Part shown: positions 7,504 to 13,999 of the stretch, one piece after another
Numbering within the stretch: position 1 is the first letter of the stretch
How the letters are laid out: each line of letters opens with the position of its first letter
Position numbers and translations under genes: made by a program
NCBI GenBank assembly: GCA_022837485.1
Contig: JALHHH010000077.1
Location: 1 to 13,999 of the forward strand
DNA: 13,999 nucleotides
Reading direction: 5' to 3'
Origin: Bacteroidales bacterium
GTDB lineage: Bacteria > Bacteroidota > Bacteroidia > Bacteroidales > Lentimicrobiaceae
The notes under the pieces: model-generated
What the model saw: only the letters and a program-made list of their open reading frames with translations
Database searches by the model: none
What the model was told of the DNA's origin: nothing

Positions 7504-7716
7504 TTAAAGTCCGGGGTCCCTTCGATGCGGCTTCCTGAATGCGAGGGATGCCAGATATCCAAGAGCAAAAACAATGACAATGAGAACGATCAGTGGCATA
7601 TCGAAACCAAAGAAAAGGAATTTCACCCTTACCGACTCCAGGTTCTGGAATACAAATACCAGAAGCAAAACAAGGAGTCCGACGTAAATAATCTGACGAA
7701 CAGTTATATTTTTCAT
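7504..7716 (-). CDS. LapA-domain small membrane protein (DUF1049)
   Basis: This 70-residue protein has two hydrophobic segments (about residues 8-25 and 38-58) and a short basic C-terminal tail (FRKPHRRDPGL). The pattern VFVFQNLESVRVKFLFFGFDMPL between the helices is typical of the LapA/YciS (DUF1049) family, in which residues N-x-x-x-V-x-V follow helix one. LapA in enterobacteria helps control lipopolysaccharide synthesis, but Bacteroidota members are uncharacterised, so the role here is only suggested. It starts four bases after the stop of the small lipoprotein gene, so the two are very likely co-transcribed. Confidence 0.82.
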   Translation of the reverse strand: MKNITVRQIIYVGLLVLLLVFVFQNLESVRVKFLFFGFDMPLIVLIVIVFALGYLASLAFRKPHRRDPGL

Positions 7717-7720
7717 GATT

Positions 7721-8104
7721 TTATCGGATTAATTCAAGTGTTGTAACTTTTTCAGCCCCGTCGGTCGACTGCCAGCGCTGAAATGACTTTTTATTTTCGA
7801 CCTGAATCCAGCTTTTCGCAAATTCGGAACCTTCGCTCCGGATAATCACCATATTCCCTTCAACAATATAGGTAAAGGGAATCTGATCCTCGAATGCATT
7901 GCCAAACACCGTGTAACGGATGTCTTTTTTACCACCACCGCTTCGGTCGAAGGTGAGCGTACCGATGTTATTCAGCGAAATGCCCTGCTGACCGGGTGTT
8001 GTGGTTTCGTACTTCTGAACGGTCCAGGTTCCTGCCAATCGCGGCGAACATGCGCTCAATGCTGCAATTGCAAACAGCAAAACAAATAAGTGCTTGATTT
8101 TCAT
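7721..8104 (-). CDS. Small lipoprotein with lipocalin-like fold
   Basis: This 127-residue lipoprotein has an N-terminus MKIKHLFVLLFAIAALSACS with lipobox LSAC, so Cys19 is the lipid anchor. A longer in-frame ATG exists at 8140, but it would put 12 residues before the signal peptide, so the start is set at 8104. The mature part begins RLAGTWTVQKYE and continues with beta-rich segments such as GTLTFDRSGGG, FTYIVEGNMVII and KSFQRWQST, matching small Bacteroidota lipocalin-like or calycin-type lipoproteins. The function is unknown. It is the first gene of the minus envelope operon, followed after four bases by the LapA-like gene. No canonical TAnnTTTG promoter was found upstream; a 15-bp palindrome lies about 100 bases upstream. 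Confidence 0.8.
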   Translation of the reverse strand: MKIKHLFVLLFAIAALSACSPRLAGTWTVQKYETTTPGQQGISLNNIGTLTFDRSGGGKKDIRYTVFGNAFEDQIPFTYIVEGNMVIIRSEGSEFAKSWIQVENKKSFQRWQSTDGAEKVTTLELIR

Positions 8105-8202
8105 AGTTAGAAATTTTAATGTTATTTCTATATTTTTCAATCTGACGTCTTTCTGTCACGATAATTCGGATAACCGGAGTTACACTCAGACTGATTCAGC
8201 CT

Positions 8203-8217
8203 TTCAAGGGCCTTGAA
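8203..8217. promoter_or_regulatory. 15-bp palindrome upstream of the envelope operon
   Basis: TTCAAGGGCCTTGAA consists of perfect 7-bp arms around one central base. It lies about 100 bases upstream of the first gene of the minus operon (ATG at 8104) and away from other coding sequence. Its size and symmetry suit an operator for a dimeric regulator, but only one copy is seen and no regulator gene adjoins. Confidence 0.35.
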
Positions 8218-8236
8218 TTCCGAAGCACCTCCGATT

Positions 8237-8288
8237 TTTTCTTAAAAATAGGGATTTTTTGTATCTGGACTATTTTTTTTTAAGAAAA
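8237..8288 (-). terminator. AT-rich hairpin downstream of the DUF438 gene
   Basis: The left arm TTTTCTTAAAAATA (8237-8250) pairs with TTTTTTTTTAAGAAAA plus flanking TA at 8271-8288; the match is 14 bases with four extra T in the right arm. The 20-base loop holds further A/T runs. On minus, transcripts from the gene ending at 8354 would reach this hairpin about 65 bases after the stop. The stem has almost no GC, so it is a weak terminator candidate. Confidence 0.35.
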
Positions 8289-8353
8289 CCGCATACCCAG
8301 ACTAAGAGCAGGGAAAAAGAGATGAGCATAAGCGTGAAAGCAGGTTTTACAAT

Positions 8354-9574
8354 TCACAAACCATTTGAATCCCAGTCCAGAAGTCGTTGTTCGCCTTCCA
8401 GGCTGACAACATCCGTAATATCCTGGCTGACCTCAAGTACGCCTTTGTAAGATCCGGCACGATCGCGAACGGCAAAATAGCGGATCAGAATGTAACGGCC
8501 CCGCATCCTGATTCTGAAATCGGCACGATCTTTTCCACCACTCCTGAATTCACGAATGATACTTTCTACCACGTGAACGCTCTCCGGTGGATGACAATTC
8601 TGAACAAGACGCCCGACAACTGCACTTGACCTTGGGAAAATGCGGTCCAGTCCTTTGTTAAAAAATGCAACTCTGTCGTTTTCATCCACATAGGTAATTT
8701 CTACGGGCAGATGATCAAACAACATCAACAAGCTGGATAGTTCAGGAATACCGTTAGAGTCTGCAACTGATTCTCCAGCTTTAGGATTGGCTGTCGTATT
8801 ATTACCTGGCAGCTTTACCGGAGGCCTGGGTGCCTCGATAAATGGAAACGGATAATCGAACGACTGAAAATGCATATCCGCCTGGTCGGTTTTGTTAAGG
8901 ACCTCCAAGGCAACAGGAAATACGATCAGATCTTCCTTCTGAATCATCCTGAATACGAGAGAAAAGTACTTCCCAATCAGAACATTAAGGCTTTTCCAAC
9001 CGGCAGGTTCAGCGGTCATGGCGATCAGCTCACGAAGCACGGACCGGATATCGTCGTGCAGCGACCACATAACCTTGAGCGGACGATAGCACTTCAACTT
9101 TTTTTCCAGGAAAGGGAATAAAATATTCTCCTTTTTCTGATAATGTGCCTCAAACTCCTGAAAAGTGGTAAACGCATCATGCAACAGCTTGGACAGGGAC
9201 TCCAGTTCGGTCGTTTCCCTGCCGTGGTAGCTGCGAAGCAATTTTTTTACCTGATTCAGGCGGAAAGTGAATGCCTGGTTTTCAAGAATCAGGTAGAAAA
9301 AAAAGGATTCTTCATCGGGTGCCCGGCGCGGATACGCATTTAATCCGTGAAAGAACACGTTTATAATTTTTTCGATATCCTTTTTGATGACATCAGGACT
9401 CACACCCATTCTAAGCTGTCGGTCTTCCATTTCGAGCATATCGCAGGGAGTGATGGTCGAAATGGCCTCTTTGTATTTCTCTATAAGCACTTTCCCATCT
9501 CCACCGTTCATCATTTCCAGGGAGAATGCAAGCAAATCATCTACTCTGCCGGCATTGGCTTTTCCTTTTTCCAC
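8354..9574 (-). CDS. DUF438 / hemerythrin-like / PAS sensor protein
   Basis: This 406-residue cytoplasmic protein has three parts. The N-terminal part (about 25-75) fits DUF438. The middle part (about 75-230) is a hemerythrin-like helical domain: FEAHYQKKENILFPFLEKKL at 141-160, VMWSLHDDIRSVL at 168-180 and IQKEDLIVFPVALEVL at 211-226 carry candidate iron ligands His144, Glu149, His173 and Glu214. The C-terminal part (about 280-390) is a PAS domain of the type always paired with DUF438: LLMLFDHLPVEITYVDENDR, then IFPRSSAVVGRLVQNCHPPE and a closing GVLEVSQDIT. It ends with the family-typical tail EGEQRLLDW, so it is full length. The family is thought to sense oxygen, nitric oxide or redox state through iron or haem; the role here is unproven. 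The start codon is GTG, since no in-frame ATG exists between the upstream stop at 9599-9601 and residue 21. Confidence 0.88.
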   Translation of the reverse strand: MEKGKANAGRVDDLLAFSLEMMNGGDGKVLIEKYKEAISTITPCDMLEMEDRQLRMGVSPDVIKKDIEKIINVFFHGLNAYPRRAPDEESFFFYLILENQAFTFRLNQVKKLLRSYHGRETTELESLSKLLHDAFTTFQEFEAHYQKKENILFPFLEKKLKCYRPLKVMWSLHDDIRSVLRELIAMTAEPAGWKSLNVLIGKYFSLVFRMIQKEDLIVFPVALEVLNKTDQADMHFQSFDYPFPFIEAPRPPVKLPGNNTTANPKAGESVADSNGIPELSSLLMLFDHLPVEITYVDENDRVAFFNKGLDRIFPRSSAVVGRLVQNCHPPESVHVVESIIREFRSGGKDRADFRIRMRGRYILIRYFAVRDRAGSYKGVLEVSQDITDVVSLEGEQRLLDWDSNGL

Positions 9575-9628
9575 TATTCGATTATTTAATTCTGAATACT
9601 ATTTCCTTTCGACTATAACCCGTAAATA

Positions 9629-10411
9629 CTAATCAATAATATACTGGCCTTGCATAAACAACCTGCACTTGCCGCTGATTTCCACCCGCCGGCCTGCCGC
9701 ACGGCAGCGGAGATACCCTTTACGCGACGAAAGCTGTATGGCTGTCAGAACTTCTTTATTAAGCCGCTGTGACCAGTAAGGTGTAAGAGTGGTATGGGCG
9801 GAGCCGGTAACGGGATCCTCGTTAATCCCTACCTTCGGACCAAAAAAGCGGGAAACAAAATCACTTTTGCTTCCCGGAGCAGTTACAATTATACCCCGGG
9901 CATCCAGTTTACTGAGCAATGAATAATCGGGCAAAAGCCCGAGAATCTGATCCTCATCATCAAAAACAAACAGAATGTCGCTTCTGCCCTCATATGCCTC
10001 CCGTGGTTTAATATTTAATCCTGCAGTAATCTCCGCAGATAATGCTATATGTTTGAGATCGTCGGCCGGAAAATTCAGGGTGAGCCACTCCCCTTTCCGG
10101 CTTACGCCCAGTTCGCCGCTTATATGAGAGACAAACCGAATGGTATTTCCGTGACACCCTTCGTAATTAAAAAGCACAAAAGCTGCAGCCAGGGTAGCGT
10201 GTCCGCATAGGTCGACCTCTACGGAAGGAGTAAACCAGCGAATTTCATAATAGCCTTTATTTTTAACCACAAAAGCCGTTTCGGAAAGATTGTTTTCCAT
10301 CGCAATCTGCTGCATTCGTTCAGCCGGCAGCCATTCGGACAGCGGACAAATCGCGGCAGGGTTGCCGGAAAATACCTTATCGGTAAAAGCATCGGCCTGA
10401 TAGATTTTCAT
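9629..10411 (-). CDS. PhzF-family isomerase
   Basis: This 260-residue protein has the PhzF (diaminopimelate-epimerase-like) fold with two similar halves. It starts MKIYQADAFTDKVFSGNPAA; the catalytic-type glutamate is Glu44 in NNLSETAFVV. DLCGHATLAAAFVLF and the C-terminal-half motif EDPVTGSAHTTLTPYW are the family hallmarks. Family members catalyse isomerisations such as that of the PhzF substrate in phenazine synthesis, but most, including this one, have unknown substrates, and no phenazine genes are nearby. An ATG at 10564 is in frame but would add 51 residues unlike the family; the start is set at 10411, and a TAnnTTTG element at 10439-10446 sits correctly for that start. It follows an AraC-family gene on the same strand by 159 bases. 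Confidence 0.9.
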   Translation of the reverse strand: MKIYQADAFTDKVFSGNPAAICPLSEWLPAERMQQIAMENNLSETAFVVKNKGYYEIRWFTPSVEVDLCGHATLAAAFVLFNYEGCHGNTIRFVSHISGELGVSRKGEWLTLNFPADDLKHIALSAEITAGLNIKPREAYEGRSDILFVFDDEDQILGLLPDYSLLSKLDARGIIVTAPGSKSDFVSRFFGPKVGINEDPVTGSAHTTLTPYWSQRLNKEVLTAIQLSSRKGYLRCRAAGRRVEISGKCRLFMQGQYIID

Positions 10412-10438
10412 ATATCCATTGTTGATCTGGTATACATG

Positions 10439-10446
10439 CAAAGATA
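10439..10446 (-). promoter_or_regulatory. -7 promoter element (TATCTTTG) of the PhzF-family gene
   Basis: On minus, TATCTTTG matches TAnnTTTG perfectly. It lies 27 bases upstream of the ATG at 10411, which would give a leader of roughly 20 bases. A clear -33 TTTG is not found at 19-21 bases upstream. The element supports the short start of the isomerase gene and separate transcription from the upstream AraC-family gene. Confidence 0.5.
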
Positions 10447-10570
10447 CGCTTCCTTGCACGGAAACGGTCAGGGATGTTAATTTTCTTCCGTTATCTTCCG
10501 GAACTGAGCAAAGAATAACAGCTCCAGAACGGGTTTTCAACGTGGCTTTCCCAGCGTCATACATATCAGA

Positions 10571-11398
10571 TTACCCGCACGTATCGGCTGGAAGTTCAGC
10601 GCTCTTGCCCGACATAATGCTTACGCAGTACCGGTCGCGCCGGAAAAAGCTGTCGGGTGTTTCGCCGGTGATGGATTTGAAATCTTTGATGAAGTGAGCC
10701 TGATCGTAATATCTGCCCTGAAAAACCATATCCTGGTAGTCGGCGTTCTTCTGAATCCGGCCTATATCCCACAGGTAATTAACGCGGACGATCCTGGTCA
10801 GGGTTTTGGGGCAAACACCGATTCGTTTCATAAACTTTCGTTGCAGAGTCCGGTGCTTCAGGCCGAAGCGGTTAAGGATCTCCTTTACAGGAAGTTGTCC
10901 GTGGGTTTCCAGAATTACATCGTAAATCCGGTCGATACAATCCTCTGGATAGTCATTCGTATACCATTGACGTGTAAATGAGGCAAATACAGCGATGCGG
11001 GAATAGAAATCCCCTGCATCGCTCAAGCGTTGCCATAAAGGTTCGAAAACCTTTTCGGGAAGTGGATAATAACCGGAATAAGGTAAAGAAAGGTCTATGG
11101 AGGCCACTCTGCTGAGTACCGTTGGTTTGCATACCACAACGAAGGTGGTATCGGGTTCGCTTAACTTGATATGGTTTGCACAGGAAATTACCGGAGCAAG
11201 AAAAAACCGGGGAAGGCTCGCTGCAACCGGTTGCAGCATTAGTGGAGGATGTCCAAAGTGAAAAACCAGGGAAACGTCAGCCCGGGGAATAAACTTATCG
11301 AGTAAATCCGCTCCGCCTGCAAAACGAATTTCTTCATACTGTTTTACCAGCCATTGAACATCCCCGGAAGGAAGAGCATAATCCGCGTTAAAAGTCAT
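10571..11398 (-). CDS. AraC-family transcriptional regulator
   Basis: This 275-residue regulator has the AraC-type double helix-turn-helix at its C-terminus. The first helix-turn-helix is near residues 168-195 (VKEILNRFGLKHRTLQRKFM). The second, near 218-252, carries the strongly conserved YYDQAHFIKDFKSITGETPDSF. The N-terminal 150 residues form a beta-rich ligand or dimerisation domain like that found in many Bacteroidota AraC proteins (for example PRADVSLVFHFGHPP and a later FFLAPVISC); the ligand is unknown. It is followed on the same strand by the PhzF-family gene and may regulate it. No palindrome or canonical promoter was found in the short upstream region. Confidence 0.9.
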   Translation of the reverse strand: MTFNADYALPSGDVQWLVKQYEEIRFAGGADLLDKFIPRADVSLVFHFGHPPLMLQPVAASLPRFFLAPVISCANHIKLSEPDTTFVVVCKPTVLSRVASIDLSLPYSGYYPLPEKVFEPLWQRLSDAGDFYSRIAVFASFTRQWYTNDYPEDCIDRIYDVILETHGQLPVKEILNRFGLKHRTLQRKFMKRIGVCPKTLTRIVRVNYLWDIGRIQKNADYQDMVFQGRYYDQAHFIKDFKSITGETPDSFFRRDRYCVSIMSGKSAELPADTCG

Positions 11399-11478
11399 AT
11401 AATGCTATATTAGTAACAGTAGTGTTCATTATCCAAGCCCCGTCAAATTCGATTGCATATAAAAGGACAGAAACCAAA

Positions 11479-11493
11479 AGTTCTAAATGAACT
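11479..11493 (-). terminator. Weak hairpin downstream of the hypothetical ORF
   Basis: AGTTC and GAACT arms flank five bases. On minus the hairpin is followed by TTTTGG. It lies just past the stop of the minus ORF at 11506. The stem is only 5 bp, so support is weak. Confidence 0.2.
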
Positions 11494-11505
11494 AAAAATG
11501 CTGCA

Positions 11506-11913
11506 TCAAAAACCTGCATTTATATGGGAAGGTATTGAAGATACAGTCCAATGACTTGCTGCCCGCTGTAAAGTTAAAAGAATGTTTCCCTGATATAGAT
11601 CCGAAACGGAACATTCTATTGTCTCTGTTTGTGGCGTAAAATCACAATAAATGTAACGATGAGAAGAATCACTAACGAAAGGATCGAAATCCGGCGACTG
11701 AAGCCCTGTATTGGGCATTCTTTGGGATACTAAATCGTCCCGGATCAGAGTTTCGTGTGAGTTTTTAAAATGTAGCCCCATTTGAGGCAACCGGGCTGCA
11801 GGGAGATGATAAATTCGGATTTCCGGAAACTGTTCGGACAAAAATGTTAAAGTTTTCATAAAAAAAAGCCCGATTTTGCCACAAAATGCTTTGGAAAACA
11901 GCATAATGGCCAT
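11506..11913 (-). CDS. Hypothetical protein (doubtful)
   Basis: This is an open frame of 135 codons, or 117 from a second ATG at 11859 (MKTLTFLSEQFPEIRIYHLP). No signal peptide, membrane segment, repeat or recognised domain is visible. The sequence has a moderately balanced residue mix with several Ser, Thr and His, and no long low-complexity run. It lies alone on minus between the AraC-family gene and a long AT-rich region, with a weak hairpin after its stop and an AT-rich palindrome about 60 bases upstream of its first ATG. Its proline and cysteine distribution does not point to any family I know. It may be a lineage-specific gene, a gene remnant, or a chance frame. Confidence 0.35.
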   Translation of the reverse strand: MAIMLFSKAFCGKIGLFFMKTLTFLSEQFPEIRIYHLPAARLPQMGLHFKNSHETLIRDDLVSQRMPNTGLQSPDFDPFVSDSSHRYIYCDFTPQTETIECSVSDLYQGNILLTLQRAASHWTVSSIPSHINAGF

Positions 11914-11972
11914 AATGGCGGGTTATCCGGAAAACTCGCTAAAATACAAAAGAAAAACCGGCAGGTTCCAAT

Positions 11973-11997
11973 AAAATGTAAATTAATTTTACATTTT
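11973..11997. repeat. 25-base AT-rich palindrome
   Basis: AAAATGTAAA (11973-11982) and TTTACATTTT (11988-11997) are perfect 10-bp arms around TTAAT. The site is about 60 bases upstream of the minus hypothetical ORF and far upstream of the plus SprB-repeat gene. It could be an operator or an extruded hairpin; with almost no GC it is unlikely to be an efficient terminator. Confidence 0.4.
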
Positions 11998-12194
11998 TAA
12001 TCTTCAGAAATCAGGAAAAATCGGGCAAATTGCAGGATAGCATTCCAGGTAGCAAATAATTTTTCAATAGCTATCATAATACTATTTTTTAATTATATCA
12101 AATTTTACTAATTAATTACTATGTATATGGATTAGCTGATAATCAGAAGAATACCAAATAATAGCGTAAGTTCTTGATTAAAAATACAAAAGCG

Positions 12195-12226
12195 CTTGCA
12201 TTCTATAAATTAATTTCATACATTTG
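12195..12226 (+). promoter_or_regulatory. Bacteroidota-type promoter for the SprB-repeat gene
   Basis: The -33 box CTTG (12195-12198) is followed after 20 bases by TACATTTG (12219-12226), a perfect match to the -7 consensus TAnnTTTG. The expected transcription start is near 12230-12233, exactly at the left arm of a 10-bp inverted repeat. This is the only place in the window where both boxes are found at a proper distance. Confidence 0.6.
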
Positions 12227-12232
12227 CTTTAC

Positions 12233-12336
12233 TTAACAGCGTATACTCAGCTCGTAATTGTTCTGAAATAATTAACATTTCTTCCCGCAAATTCCTCTGA
12301 GCACCGAAACGAACAATTAAAAAAAAACGCTGTTAA
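12233..12336 (+). ncRNA. Predicted folded 5' leader element
   Basis: TTAACAGCGT (12233-12242) pairs perfectly with ACGCTGTTAA (12327-12336), closing an 84-base interior. The left arm begins at the predicted transcription start, so the 5' end of the message would be locked in a long-range stem. The interior is AT-rich and ends in an A tract just before the right arm. No known riboswitch class was recognised. This is a leader prediction only; an independent small RNA is also possible. Confidence 0.35.
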
Positions 12337-12577
12337 TGAGATGTTGTTTCTGCGTGAACGATTATGATTTGACCTGACCGGCCGCTCCTGCTTCCCAACA
12401 ACTGCCCGCCTTCACTCTTCACGATCCGGCATGAGCATACCGACTGGGTTTTTGCAATCTCATCGATGAAATTGAAGGGTGAGTAATGCTCGAGGACTTC
12501 CTACTCTGATTGATTTAGTTAACAGTTTACCTGTGCTTTGAATTAACTAAACAATTATTAACCAAAAACCACATCTT

Positions 12578-13999
12578 ATGAAAAACAATCACGAATTGAT
12601 GAAAGGGGTAAATAGGATCTTCCTGTTATTACTCCTGTCTGCGGTGTGTTGTTACACCTCATTTGCCCAGCCTCCATGCGATACGCCGTTCTATATTGAC
12701 GGAAATCCCACTGAATGGGACGATCCTGAAGTTACGGGACTCCCATTCTTTTCCTATGTCCTGGATCCTTACGGACAAGGGGTCGTGGATAATGCCTTCA
12801 CACAGGGAACCAAGGACTTTTTAATTGCATCGGAAAAAATCTGGGAAATCGGTCAGACCAAACCCAAGAATGACCTTTGCAACGGTGCAGCTGTAGTGAG
12901 AGTTGACTGTAACGGCGATTATCTTTTGCACTTTGCCGGTGACCGGTCCAAAATTCAGGGCGACGCCATGATTGGATTCTGGCTTCTGCTGAACGGAACT
13001 GGTCCGGTAATCGGAACAGCTCCGAACGGACAGCCGCTCTATAATTTTGCTCCCGAACATGCATACGGTGACCTGCTCATCCTGAGCAACTTTCAGAATG
13101 GTGGCCGTTTGGCTACTGTTCTTATCTACATGTGGGTAGGTCCTGGCAACGGGAATTATGGAAATAATAATTCGTTAATCTTAACTTCATTCACGGGTAC
13201 TGCAGCTCAGAATAACGATGCCATGTACGACATCCCGATGGGCTGGTCATATCCGGGCGCTCAGTATCCTCTCAATGCATTTTATGAAGGGGTCATCAAC
13301 CTGAATGAAATCTACGAACAAGGGCCTGCAGGTGCACTCCCCGATCTCTGCAAGGCTACCTGGCTGCTTGAAGCCCGTTCATCCACGGAGCTTACCGCTG
13401 CGCTCGACGACTTTATCGGTGGTCCTTTCGGAATTGAGCCTCTGCCTCCTTCAGCCAGCCTTTCCGAATGCTATCCCGGCTACTACTGCCTGGAAGTAAC
13501 CCCATCGGAACCAGGCGTTATCCGCTGGTACCCCACCGAAGCAGATGCCCTGGCCGGAACCAACATGATTCAGGAAGGCGTATCCTATTGCACCAATTTT
13601 ACGCAAACGACCACCCTGTACATCACCCTTACCAACGTTGTGGAGTGCACCAGTGCCCCCGGAATGGCAGTTATGACCATTACCGGAGGACCTGAAGTAA
13701 CAGACAGCCACACCAATGTGTTATGTTATGGAGGCAGCGATGGAACGGTTACGCTCACATTCAGCGGAGGTGCTTCACCCTATATGGTTAATTTCAATGG
13801 CGGCGGATTTGCAGCCCAAACATCACCCGTTACTTACAGCAACCTGGCAGCTGGAACGTACAACTGGGTGGTTAAAGACGCTAATGATTGTGAAACTTCC
13901 GGTTCGGAAGTCGTTACACAACCTACACAGGTTACGGCTACCGACAACCACACCAATGTACTGTGCTACGGTGGAAACGACGGTTCGGTAACCATTACC
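12578..13999 (+). CDS. Secreted SprB-repeat protein, N-terminal part (runs off right edge)
   Basis: An open frame of 474 codons starts at ATG 12578 and continues past the window. A signal peptide spans residues 1 to about 31, ending CCYTSFAQ; an alternative start is Met8. Residues about 33-285 form one globular domain: FYIDGNPTEWDD, then DNAFTQGTKD (72-80), an IWEIGQTKPKNDL segment and GDYLLHFAGDRSKIQGDAMI (113-132). I recall similar domains in other secreted bacterial proteins, where their function is not known. Residues about 297-370 look like an Ig-like domain with paired cysteines (GYYCLEVTPSEPGVIRWYP, SYCTNFTQTTTLYITLTN). From residue 375, SprB-type repeats of 80 residues begin (TDSHTNVLCYGGSDGTVTLT). 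SprB-type proteins are large surface adhesins exported by the type IX system; the C-terminal sorting signal is outside the window, so that route is inferred. Confidence 0.9.
   Translation, partial: MKNNHELMKGVNRIFLLLLLSAVCCYTSFAQPPCDTPFYIDGNPTEWDDPEVTGLPFFSYVLDPYGQGVVDNAFTQGTKDFLIASEKIWEIGQTKPKNDLCNGAAVVRVDCNGDYLLHFAGDRSKIQGDAMIGFWLLLNGTGPVIGTAPNGQPLYNFAPEHAYGDLLILSNFQNGGRLATVLIYMWVGPGNGNYGNNNSLILTSFTGTAAQNNDAMYDIPMGWSYPGAQYPLNAFYEGVINLNEIYEQGPAGALPDLCKATWLLEARSSTELTAALDDFIGGPFGIEPLPPSASLSECYPGYYCLEVTPSEPGVIRWYPTEADALAGTNMIQEGVSYCTNFTQTTTLYITLTNVVECTSAPGMAVMTITGGPEVTDSHTNVLCYGGSDGTVTLTFSGGASPYMVNFNGGGFAAQTSPVTYSNLAAGTYNWVVKDANDCETSGSEVVTQPTQVTATDNHTNVLCYGGNDGSVTIT
13700..13939 (+). repeat. 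SprB-type repeat, unit 1 (80 codons)
   Basis: This is the first complete unit, from TDSHTNVLCYGG through GTYNWVVKDANDC to the next TDNHTNVLCYGG. The unit is 240 bases, exactly 80 codons, so the phase is kept. The motif of one cysteine in CYGG and one in DANDC is typical of SprB repeats. Confidence 0.85.
13940..13999 (+). repeat. SprB-type repeat, unit 2 (partial)
   Basis: The first 20 codons of the second unit are visible before the window ends. Against unit 1, 16 of 20 residues but only 42 of 60 bases are identical, with most codons differing at the third position. The array therefore continues beyond the right edge and is not a recent exact duplication. Confidence 0.85.

Larger units (their letters stand above)
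11914..12577. other. Long AT-rich intergenic region with leader of the SprB-repeat gene
   Basis: This 664-base stretch carries no convincing gene. The left part (to about 12230) is very AT-rich, with a 25-base palindrome at 11973-11997 and a smaller one, CTGATAATCAG, at 12136-12146. A good Bacteroidota promoter on plus is at 12195-12226. The part from about 12230 to 12577 would be transcribed as a leader of about 345 bases; its middle (about 12345-12480) is clearly more GC-rich than the flanks, yet has no long open frame. No known riboswitch was recognised. Confidence 0.5.

Noticed and set aside
8105..8140. 12-residue extension of the small lipoprotein from an upstream ATG
   Set aside because: It would precede the signal peptide; MKIKHLF at 8104 gives a normal lipoprotein N-terminus.
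10412..10564. In-frame 51-residue N-terminal extension of the PhzF-family protein
   Set aside because: Family proteins begin at the MKIYQADAF-type segment, and a TAnnTTTG element lies inside the would-be extension, so the region is better read as a promoter.
12345..12480. GC-richer part of the adhesin leader considered as a known riboswitch
   Set aside because: No conserved core of any riboswitch class I know was recognisable by eye.

Overview
The window looks like a chromosomal segment of a Bacteroidota (Bacteroidetes) bacterium, probably Bacteroidales-like. The signs are a TAnnTTTG-type promoter element at several genes, few Shine-Dalgarno sequences, lipoproteins with short lipoboxes, a stand-alone DUF438/hemerythrin/PAS protein, and a large secreted protein with SprB-type 80-residue repeats. 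No rRNA, tRNA, CRISPR array, insertion sequence or phage gene was seen.

Layout, left to right. (1) 1-588, minus: N-terminal part of a PAS-domain sensor protein that runs off the left edge, followed by a 526-base non-coding stretch with a nested AT-rich inverted repeat. (2) 1115-6293: a DNA-damage mutagenesis cassette. It has a self-cleavable XRE/S24 (LexA/CI-like) repressor on minus and, divergently on plus, an active-site-intact Y-family polymerase (DinB type) and a shortened DnaE-type polymerase with a degraded PHP domain. Two copies of the palindrome GATTA-N5-TAATC lie in the shared promoter region. (3) 6364-8104, minus: a tight four-gene envelope operon of small lipoprotein, LapA-like membrane protein, Blc-type lipocalin, and a nucleoside-deoxyribosyltransferase-like protein that unusually has a signal peptide. 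(4) 8354-9574, minus: DUF438-hemerythrin-PAS protein. (5) 9629-11398, minus: AraC-family regulator followed by a PhzF-family isomerase with its own promoter element. (6) 11506-11913, minus: a doubtful hypothetical ORF. (7) 11914-12577: long AT-rich intergenic region with a good Bacteroidetes promoter and a predicted structured leader. (8) 12578 to the right edge, plus: the start of a large secreted SprB-repeat protein.

The most interesting unit is the repressor-operator-polymerase cassette. It resembles the lexA2/imuA/imuB/dnaE2 damage-inducible cassettes of other phyla, but no imuA is present and a catalytically intact DinB-type enzyme takes the place of the inactive ImuB. The paired palindromes give a concrete, testable operator. 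Second in interest are the secreted deoxyribosyltransferase-like protein and the folded leader upstream of the adhesin.
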